The position numbers were made by a program, and so were the translations under genes. Positions 58,204 to 64,000 of a stretch of 64,000 nucleotides of DNA are shown piece by piece. The notes beneath the pieces are model-generated. The model did not search any database and was not told the DNA's origin. It worked only from the letters and a program-made list of their open reading frames with translations. Origin of the DNA: Opitutales bacterium (GTDB lineage: Bacteria > Verrucomicrobiota > Verrucomicrobiia > Opitutales > UBA2995). Where the stretch lies: positions 32,577 to 96,576 of the forward strand of contig JAJDZZ010000047.1 of assembly GCA_022824405.1 (NCBI GenBank), read 5' to 3'. How positions within the stretch are numbered: the first letter of the stretch is position 1; the number at the start of each line of letters is the position of its first letter.

Positions 58204-58689
58204 CTATTCCTCGTTGTCGTAGTAACCCGCTTTCTGCAAGTAACCGAGTTTCAGGTCGGGCAAAATGAGAGTCTTTCCCGTGTCCGGGTAGGTGACAACT
58301 TCTACCCGGTTGTTGTCGGCAATTACGTAAAATACCAGTTCGCCATCGCCGTCGTTCAGGATTTGATGGGCTTGACCGGCAGCAAACTGAAAATGATCCC
58401 CAGCCTCGATAGCATGCCATTCGTCGTCTTCGTCTCGGAATTTCCCGGTTCCTGAGAGAAAGATGTAGTATTCCCACTGACAGGAATGAGAATGGTAGGG
58501 GTAGTTCTTTTTCCCCGGCGGTATTCGGGTCAGTTCGACATCAAAGGGCGGGCCGCCTTCCCAAGGTCCGGTGATATAGCTTTCATCCCCGCGCATTCCC
58601 ATGGAAATGTGTTTGCGGGTCATCTCGAATGAACCCTTCGGAGATCGGCTGTGCTGAGCCGGCACTTCGGTTTCGTTTATCTTGTCCAT
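58204..58689 (-). CDS. Cupin-domain protein
   Basis: A 161-residue single-domain cupin. The first cupin motif is YPYHSHSCQWEYYIFLSGTG, with His and Glu metal ligands in the HxHx4E arrangement; the second motif is AIEAGDHFQFAAGQAHQILN, where the downstream His is the third ligand. Such proteins bind a divalent metal and act as sugar isomerases, dioxygenases or binding proteins. It lies 12 nt after the SMP-30-type lactonase gene and is probably co-transcribed with it, which points to a sugar or sugar-acid role. Confidence 0.87.
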   Translation of the reverse strand: MDKINETEVPAQHSRSPKGSFEMTRKHISMGMRGDESYITGPWEGGPPFDVELTRIPPGKKNYPYHSHSCQWEYYIFLSGTGKFRDEDDEWHAIEAGDHFQFAAGQAHQILNDGDGELVFYVIADNNRVEVVTYPDTGKTLILPDLKLGYLQKAGYYDNEE

Positions 58690-58701
58690 GAGAAGTAGGT
58701 T

Positions 58702-59715
58702 TTAGAATCCCAAACCCTTGGCCTTGGTTTGCACTCGCAGGACATAAGTGTCGGCCGTGATAAATAACATGGAGCCGTCGGCTCCGCCGAAGGCGCAGTT
58801 GCTGGTGGCCTCACCGGTAAGAATGTGGCCGAGCAGGATTGCCTTCGGATTAAAAACGAGAATGCCGCCCGGCCCGGAGGCCCAAATGTTTCCCTGGGCA
58901 TCCACGGCCAGTCCATCGGGCAGGCCTTTTACCCCTGGGCCCTGATGAGGGGAGGCATCATAGAAGAGCCGGCCTTCACCGATGGTTCCGTCTGTTTTGA
59001 TGGGAAAGGAAGTATAGGTTGGGATATCGGGATGTGACTGGGCCACGTAAAGGGTCTTTTCGTCGGGGGATAGTCCGATTCCGTTGGGGCGCTCAATTTC
59101 CTTTGTGAGCAGGACCACCTCTCCCGAGGGGCGCAGCAGGTAGACGCCACAATAATCCATTTCCCGGCGAGGGTCGGTAAACCTGTCCGGCAGGCCGTAG
59201 GGGGGATCGGTGAAATAAAGGTTTCCATTGGAAGCCCGGGTCACGTCGTTGGGGCTGTTGAACCGTTTGCCCCGGTAATTATCCGCCAAGGTGCGCTTGC
59301 CCCCGTCATGGATCATGATTGATAGACGCCGGTCGCCGTGTTCGCATGATATGAGACGACCTTCCGGATCGAACATCAATCCGTTGCTACCCGGTTCCCG
59401 GCCGTAATCGGCGATACCGGTGTAACCCGATGGGGAAAACCAGGCGCTTACCCCTTCTCCCTCAACCCATTTCATGACGGTGTTGCTGGGAATTTCCGAA
59501 AAGACCAGGAATTGCCCTTCTTTATTCCAAGCCGGTCCCTCCGACCAGGTAAAACCCGAGGTAATCACCTGTATGGGTGTATCGGTGTCCAGGAGCATAT
59601 CCAGGTCGTCGTGGTATTTGACAATTTTTCCCAAGGTGGGAAAGTTGGTGGAATCCTGGGCGAGGAGCCCGCAGCCAAGGATTAGGGATAACAATATCGA
59701 AGAAAAATGTTTCAT
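58702..59715 (-). CDS. SMP-30/gluconolactonase-like exported protein
   Basis: A 337-residue beta-propeller protein of the SMP-30/gluconolactonase/LRE-like family. The open frame begins at 59772, but ATG 59715 gives a signal peptide (MKHFSSILLSLILGCGLLAQ). Family segments are FTWSEGPAWNKEGQFLVFSE, FNSPNDVTRASNGNLYFTDP and RPNGIGLSPDEKTLYVAQSH, whose Glu, Asn and Asp residues coordinate the metal. Family enzymes open sugar lactones in the periplasm. With the cupin gene downstream and the divergent TRAP transporter 157 nt away, it may hydrolyse a sugar lactone (for example fuconolactone or gluconolactone); the substrate is not proven. Confidence 0.9.
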   Translation of the reverse strand: MKHFSSILLSLILGCGLLAQDSTNFPTLGKIVKYHDDLDMLLDTDTPIQVITSGFTWSEGPAWNKEGQFLVFSEIPSNTVMKWVEGEGVSAWFSPSGYTGIADYGREPGSNGLMFDPEGRLISCEHGDRRLSIMIHDGGKRTLADNYRGKRFNSPNDVTRASNGNLYFTDPPYGLPDRFTDPRREMDYCGVYLLRPSGEVVLLTKEIERPNGIGLSPDEKTLYVAQSHPDIPTYTSFPIKTDGTIGEGRLFYDASPHQGPGVKGLPDGLAVDAQGNIWASGPGGILVFNPKAILLGHILTGEATSNCAFGGADGSMLFITADTYVLRVQTKAKGLGF

Positions 59716-59781
59716 GATGGCTTGTGGAAATCGATGTGACGAAGTTGTTTTGGATATACTACCAATCAGCAATGAAAATTT

Positions 59782-59811
59782 ATCCGTGTCAATCCGTGGA
59801 ATCCGTGGTTA
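59782..59811. repeat. Inverted, partial relative of the CACGGAT repeat (family B)
   Basis: The complementary strand reads AACCACGGATTCCACGGATT, close to the CCACGGATTATACGGAT lead before the copy at 18247. It lies in the 157-nt gap between the lactonase and TatT genes. Confidence 0.5.
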
Positions 59812-59872
59812 CCTTCCCAATTCCAAGAAAAAGGATGCAACTCGGAATTGAACAACTGGTCGACAAGGGGCT

Positions 59873-60862
59873 ATGGACCGCCGGTTAATGGATAAATCGA
59901 TCCATCGGCCCCATTGGATTCAGAGGCCCTGGATTATCTCGATGGGTCTGTTCTTCTTTTGTGGCGGTTGTTCTTTGCGCGATATGGCGATGAACCAAGT
60001 CGGCGACATCCTGGCGGAAACCGGCGCCACCTTTACCTCGGATGAAGATCCCGATTTGGTGGCCGATGCCCTACCCTTCGGGCTCAAGTTGATGGAGTCT
60101 GTCCTGGCCGAAACGCCCGGACACACCGGCCTTTTGCTGGCTACTTCGAAGAGCTTCACCCAATACGCCCACGCCTTCGTTTACTTGGACGCGGTACAGA
60201 TGAGGTCGGTCGACTACTACCGGGCTCGCGAATTGGAACTGCGGAGCAAAAAACTCTTTCTCAGGGCCAGGGATTATGGTTTGCAGGGCCTTGAGGTCAG
60301 GTATCCGGGATTTGGGCCCGCCTTCATGGCGGACCCGCAGGCAGCGGCGCAGCGGGTGGATACCGGAGGGGTCGGATTGCTTTACTGGACTGCGGCCTCC
60401 TGGGCCAGCGCGGTAAACGTGGATAAGACGGACGCCTTCCTTTTGGCCGATCTGCCCAAAATCGACGTTCTGGTGGACCGGGTTCTCGAACTGGATGAAA
60501 GTTTTGAAAACGGCGCCATTCACAGTCTCCTGATCAGCTACGAAATGATACGGCTGGCCAAAGAGGGCAACCCGGAGGATCGGGCTTATGACCACTTCCA
60601 AAAAGCTGTGGCCCTATCGGGAGGGTTTGATGTGGCCCCCTACATTTCATACGCCACCTCGGTTTGTGTGCCGACGGAAAGAAGAGAGGAATTTATCCAG
60701 GTATTGAATACCGCATTGGGAATCGATCCCCAGGTTAAACCGGAAATCACCTTGTCCAATATCCTGATGCAGGAGTATGGCCAATGGCTTCTGGATCACG
60801 TGGATGACTTTTTTCTCCCGCCCCTCGATCCCCTTAGCAAAAATGAAAAATTCAACCCGTAA
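59873..60862 (+). CDS. TRAP transporter TatT-family lipoprotein
   Basis: A 329-residue helical protein of the TatT (TRAP-associated) family. A lipoprotein-type signal ends FFFCGGC-S near residue 33, so it should be anchored in a membrane. The body is made of antiparallel helices with TPR-like packing, for example LMESVLAETPGHTGLLLATS and DYYRARELELRSKKLFLRAR. In the known TatPT system the T protein forms a trimeric ring that binds the P protein. The ATG at 59873 is used; 59888 and 59942 are also possible. The DctP gene starts before this gene ends. Confidence 0.88.
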   Translation: MDRRLMDKSIHRPHWIQRPWIISMGLFFFCGGCSLRDMAMNQVGDILAETGATFTSDEDPDLVADALPFGLKLMESVLAETPGHTGLLLATSKSFTQYAHAFVYLDAVQMRSVDYYRARELELRSKKLFLRARDYGLQGLEVRYPGFGPAFMADPQAAAQRVDTGGVGLLYWTAASWASAVNVDKTDAFLLADLPKIDVLVDRVLELDESFENGAIHSLLISYEMIRLAKEGNPEDRAYDHFQKAVALSGGFDVAPYISYATSVCVPTERREEFIQVLNTALGIDPQVKPEITLSNILMQEYGQWLLDHVDDFFLPPLDPLSKNEKFNP

Positions 60863-61853
60863 ACTCCTTATCCTCTTATCCGGAATGGTTCTGGCATTTT
60901 CCGGTTTGGAAGCCGCCACCATCAAGGTGGCTACGGTAGCGCCGCGCGGAACATCCTTTCACAATTTCCTCGAGGAACTGAACGCCCAATGGGCCAAAGC
61001 GCCGGAAGAACCCGTGCGCATGAATATCTACGCCGGCACCCAAGGTGGAGAGGTTGCCATCGTCAAACGTATGCGCATCAACCAACTGCAAGGCGCCATG
61101 CTCTCCGCGATCGGATTGGCCCAGATCGACGAGTCCGTTACCGCCCTGCAATTGATGCCGATGCAATTTCGCAACTGGGAAGAGGTCGATTTCGTTCGAG
61201 CGGCCCTGAAGGACAATCTGGAGAGCCTGTTTCTGAACAAAGGCTACGTCGTTTTATTCTGGGGGGATGCCGGTTGGGCCCGGTTCTTCTCCAAAGAACC
61301 CATTACCTATATCGAGGACCTGAAATCGATGCGGGTAGGCGCATCTCTGGGCACGCCCAAGGCCACCGAGTTGCTTAAGAATTACTATACTCCAGTCACC
61401 TTGGATCCCAGTAAAACGTTGCTGGCCCTGAAAAACGGCATGATAGAAGCGGTCCCGGCTCCGCCCTTTTTAGCCAATGCCACCCAACTTTCCACCGAAA
61501 CCGGTTTCATGTTGGATATGAAGTGGGTGCCGGTTGTGGGCGCTATGGTAGTGACAAAGCGGGCCTGGGACCGGTTGCCTCAGAAGACTCAGGCCTACTT
61601 GAAGCAGACTTCGGTAGAAATGGGGGAAAGGATCCGGCAGGCCAGCCGCAAAGAGGACGAAGATTCCATTCGAGCCATGGTGGAAAAACAGGGCTTGGTC
61701 ATCAATACCTTAACGGAGGATGCATGGGACTCCTGGAGGAAGGAAGTGGACCTCAACCAATCGAATATCCGGGGTGAAATCGTACCGGAAGACGTCTACG
61801 ACATAGTGATAGGGAAACTGAAGGAATTCAGGAAAGAGGGTTCCGCTCAATAG
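60843..61853 (+). CDS. TRAP transporter solute-binding protein (DctP family)
   Basis: A 336-residue periplasmic binding protein. The open frame begins at 60777, but ATG 60843 gives a normal signal peptide (LLILLSGMVLAFSGLEAATI) and a 20-nt overlap with tatT. The mature protein has the DctP fold: IKVATVAPRGTSFHNFLEEL at the N-terminus, DLKSMRVGASLGTPKATELL with the conserved carboxylate-binding Arg, and KNGMIEAVPAPPFLANATQL. TRAP binding proteins bind acidic compounds, commonly sugar acids or C4-dicarboxylates. The fused membrane subunit is the next gene. Ligand unknown. Confidence 0.92.
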   Translation: MKNSTRKLLILLSGMVLAFSGLEAATIKVATVAPRGTSFHNFLEELNAQWAKAPEEPVRMNIYAGTQGGEVAIVKRMRINQLQGAMLSAIGLAQIDESVTALQLMPMQFRNWEEVDFVRAALKDNLESLFLNKGYVVLFWGDAGWARFFSKEPITYIEDLKSMRVGASLGTPKATELLKNYYTPVTLDPSKTLLALKNGMIEAVPAPPFLANATQLSTETGFMLDMKWVPVVGAMVVTKRAWDRLPQKTQAYLKQTSVEMGERIRQASRKEDEDSIRAMVEKQGLVINTLTEDAWDSWRKEVDLNQSNIRGEIVPEDVYDIVIGKLKEFRKEGSAQ

Positions 61854-61878
61854 CCTGAAAGTTCAGGGATTACCTCTC

Positions 61879-63726
61879 ATGAAACGGGTCGCTTCATTTT
61901 TCCTGTCCAGGGAAGATGGATGGTTGAAATGGGTTCACCGGGTGGAGAATTTTATTCTCTACTGTTGTTTATTTTCCCTGATGCTCATCGGGGTATCGGA
62001 GTTGTCCGTGGTCCAGGGGGTCTTGGGAAAATACCGTGTGGCAGGGGCGGAAAACCTGATCCGTCACATCACCCTGATTTTGGGAATGGCTGGGGGATTG
62101 ATAGCCGCGCGCGAGGACAAACTCCTGGCCATCGCCAGCATCCGGGATCTTTTGCCGGAGAAATATCGAGGCGGGATCAGATTATTCACCGGATTTATCG
62201 GGATCGGCCTGTCCTTCTGGTTGGGGACGGCCTCCCTCGAATTTGTGGCGGCCGAACGGGAATTTGGTGAAAAGTTGCCCATTGGCATTCCCTTCTGGTG
62301 GTTTCAGGCCTTTCTTCCCATCGGGTTTTTCGGCATTGCCCTGCGGTTGTTTCTGCGAAACGCGACTACCCTTCCAAAAGGGTTGTTAACCGCCGGTTTG
62401 CTGGCAGCAATGATGCTTATCATTTGGCAACAACCGGTAGAGGCGCCGAAAATCGTTTGGCCCTACCTGGCCGTTCTGGGATTGGCCACTATCCTTGGCA
62501 CGCCCATCTTTGTGGCCATCGGCGGCGCCGCCGTATTGCTCTTCTGGGGGCAGGGAGATCCCGTCGCCTCGGTGTCCCTCGATCATTACGACCAGGTAAC
62601 CAATCCGCTTTTGGCCACCTTGCCCCTGTTTACCTTGACGGGATTTTTTCTGGCTTACAGCAATGCCTCGCAGCGGCTGGTGAATTTTTTTCACGCCTGG
62701 GCCAAGCAAATCCGTGGTGGCGAAGGCATTGTGGCCATCCTGGCCTGCGCGTTTTTTACCGCCTTCACGGGAGGTTCCGGGGTGACCATTCTGGCTCTGG
62801 GGGGAATTCTGCTCCCGGTGCTCATTGCGGGCCGTTACCGGGAGAATGAGGCGATCGGGTTGCTCACGGGAGCCGGTTCTCTGGGCATTCTTTTTCCGCC
62901 CTGTCTACCCCTGATCGTCTACTCGATCGTGTCCGGGGTGGGTATGAACGAAATGTTTCTCGGGGGAATAATTCCCGGCCTTCTCATGCTCCTGCTCACC
63001 TGCATCTGGGCGGTCTATCTGGTGCGTAAATCCGGGGGGCAGCAAGAGACCTTTTGCATGAAAGAAGCGTTGCAGGCTACCTGGGAGGCCAAATGGGAAC
63101 TGGTCTTGCCGGTCGTTCCCATCGTGCTGATCTTCGGAGGATTCGCCCTCCCCGTGAACGCCGCCGCGGCAACTGCATTTTACGCCTTCGTCATCGAAGC
63201 GTTTGTGCACCGGGAGCTGAAGTTCAAAACTTCGCTGAGAAAGTCCTTGTCGGAGTGCGGATTACTGGTGGGGGGCGTCCTGCTCATCCTGGGTACAGCC
63301 ATGGGATTCACCAACTACCTGATTACCGAGCACGTTCCCGACAACGCGGCCATCTGGTTGAGTGAAAGTATTCAGTCGAAGTTCCTGTTTCTCCTCTCCC
63401 TCAATCTGTTTCTCATCGTGATTGGGTGCCTGATGGATATTTTTGCCGCCATAATCGTCATCACACCCTTGTTGCTGCCGGTGGGAGCGGCCTTCGATAT
63501 TCATCCCATGCACCTGGGAATCATCATCCTGGCCAACCTGGAACTGGGATTTCTCACCCCACCGGTCGGGATCAATCTCTTTATTTCCTCTTACCGGTTC
63601 AACAAGCCCATACTGGAGGTGGTGAAAAATTCCCTGCCGGTGTTCTTTGTCCTGCTGGTGGGAGTGTTATTGATCACCTACTTCCCCATCATTTCCCACT
63701 TCCTGCCCGAACTGTTCGGCCCCTGA
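61879..63726 (+). CDS. TRAP transporter fused permease (DctQM)
   Basis: A 615-residue membrane protein that joins the small (DctQ, about 1-185) and large (DctM, about 195-610) permease subunits. DctQ shows ENLIRHITLILGMAGGLIAA and the WWFQAFLPIGFFGIALRLFL segment; DctM shows TLPLFTLTGFFLAYSNASQR, FFTAFTGGSGVTILALGGIL, GAGSLGILFPPCLPLIVYSI and LGFLTPPVGINLFISSYRF, the classical DctM motifs. It should couple solute entry to a sodium gradient using the DctP protein from the adjacent gene. It starts 25 nt after dctP. Confidence 0.95.
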   Translation: MKRVASFFLSREDGWLKWVHRVENFILYCCLFSLMLIGVSELSVVQGVLGKYRVAGAENLIRHITLILGMAGGLIAAREDKLLAIASIRDLLPEKYRGGIRLFTGFIGIGLSFWLGTASLEFVAAEREFGEKLPIGIPFWWFQAFLPIGFFGIALRLFLRNATTLPKGLLTAGLLAAMMLIIWQQPVEAPKIVWPYLAVLGLATILGTPIFVAIGGAAVLLFWGQGDPVASVSLDHYDQVTNPLLATLPLFTLTGFFLAYSNASQRLVNFFHAWAKQIRGGEGIVAILACAFFTAFTGGSGVTILALGGILLPVLIAGRYRENEAIGLLTGAGSLGILFPPCLPLIVYSIVSGVGMNEMFLGGIIPGLLMLLLTCIWAVYLVRKSGGQQETFCMKEALQATWEAKWELVLPVVPIVLIFGGFALPVNAAAATAFYAFVIEAFVHRELKFKTSLRKSLSECGLLVGGVLLILGTAMGFTNYLITEHVPDNAAIWLSESIQSKFLFLLSLNLFLIVIGCLMDIFAAIIVITPLLLPVGAAFDIHPMHLGIIILANLELGFLTPPVGINLFISSYRFNKPILEVVKNSLPVFFVLLVGVLLITYFPIISHFLPELFGP

Positions 63727-64000
63727 CCCGATTGGCGCATGTAGAAAAGGCCCGGAGAAAGGGGTCAGCTCCTGGATTTTTGACATGTCCCCATGTTGAA
63801 AATTGAGGGGGTTGTTGCCCAAATCGTTCTTTTTTGGAAATATAGAATGAAGAATCGCGACGTAAAGCCGCTCCTACGATTTTAACAGTTGGAGGTTTGT
63901 AGGAGCGGGTTTATCCCGCGATTGCTCTGGAATGCCATATCTTTCGTTGAACCTGATCGGCGCGGCAAGGATGCCGCTGCCCTACCGCATGCAGCCGGGT
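63727..64000. other. Non-coding end of the window with a REP-like element
   Basis: No credible gene is seen after the TRAP permease. The stretch contains an AAAGGGGTCAG word (about 63759), the 71-nt REP-like element described separately, and a CGGCGCGGCAAGGATGCCG stretch close to the edge. No Rho-independent terminator with a U-run was found. Confidence 0.5.
63853..63923. repeat. 71-nt REP-like twin-arm element, good copy
   Basis: The left arm AATCGCGACGTAAAGCCGCT (continuing CCTAC, 63853-63877) and the right arm GTAGGAGCGGGTTTATCCCG (continuing CGATT, 63899-63923) are complementary at 21 of 25 positions, with a 21-nt loop. The right arm also holds a small GCGGG/CCCGC hairpin. A degenerate copy is at 25364-25434. 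The layout resembles paired REP/BIME elements. Confidence 0.75.

Noticed and set aside
1..64000. tRNA, rRNA, riboswitch, prophage or integron structures
   Set aside because: No cloverleaf, conserved rRNA words, integrase, transposase or phage-like gene was seen, although reading by eye can miss small RNAs.

Overview
The window looks like a chromosomal stretch of a marine or sediment Verrucomicrobiota bacterium, probably near the Opitutae. The evidence is two DUF1501 / PSCyt-DUF1549-DUF1553 gene pairs (typical of Planctomycetota and Verrucomicrobiota), Tat-exported Gfo/Idh/MocA oxidoreductases, a very large TonB receptor, a pyrophosphate-type phosphofructokinase, and many starts without a clear Shine-Dalgarno site. 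All family names come from reading the translated sequence; no database search was run.

Layout. 1-2.8 kb: end of recB and all of recD. 2.8-7.0 kb (minus): a compact operon of a halogenase-like flavoprotein, a GT4 glycosyltransferase, a hotdog thioesterase and a PPi-phosphofructokinase. 7.5-12.5 kb (minus): azurin-like cupredoxin, DUF2339 membrane protein and a DUF4139/MuiA-like protein. 12.7-13.6 kb: a VapBC-type module and a truncated HicB-like gene. 13.7-18.2 kb: molybdenum cofactor maturation genes (MocA, XdhC) divergent from a two-subunit IorAB-type molybdenum hydroxylase. 18.6-21.5 kb: SDR, Gfo/Idh/MocA protein and a small ABM-like protein. 21.9-25.3 kb (minus): aldehyde dehydrogenase, DUF3016 protein and NhaC antiporter. 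25.6-28.4 kb: two unrecognised proteins and an AAA/DUF4143 ATPase. 28.5-35.3 kb (minus): DUF1501 protein and a 1736-residue multiheme/WD40/DUF1549/DUF1553 protein. 35.5-46.0 kb: a same-strand locus with TonB receptor, an unrecognised exported protein, a seven-repeat propeller, a tripartite tricarboxylate transporter (with fused TctC-TctB) and an L-fuconate dehydratase-like enolase. 46.1-49.0 kb: two toxin-antitoxin modules around a second Gfo/Idh/MocA gene. 49.1-53.4 kb: second PSD1/DUF1501 pair. 53.6-57.4 kb: GHL10-type lipoprotein and SulP transporter. 57.5-58.2 kb: a fourth PIN module. 58.2-59.7 kb (minus): SMP-30-type lactonase and cupin. 59.9-63.7 kb: TRAP transporter (TatT, DctP, fused DctQM).

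The common theme is uptake and oxidation of sugar acids and carbohydrate-derived compounds. The 35.5-46 kb locus reads as import of an oligosaccharide across the outer membrane and of a sugar acid across the inner membrane, then dehydration of L-fuconate or a close relative. Lactonase, SDR, aldehyde dehydrogenase, Gfo/Idh and TRAP genes elsewhere could belong to neighbouring parts of the same metabolism, but that link is inference.

The intergenic DNA is rich in dispersed repeats: a GGCGCC-box repeat at gene ends (it supplies stop codons to two reading frames), a 39-nt CACGGAT repeat, a 42-nt repeat, a 71-nt REP-like twin-arm element in two copies, an exact 32-nt-period repeat before the AAA/DUF4143 gene, and an 8-nt tandem repeat over the start of the GHL10 gene. 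No tRNA, rRNA, CRISPR array, integrase or transposase was seen.
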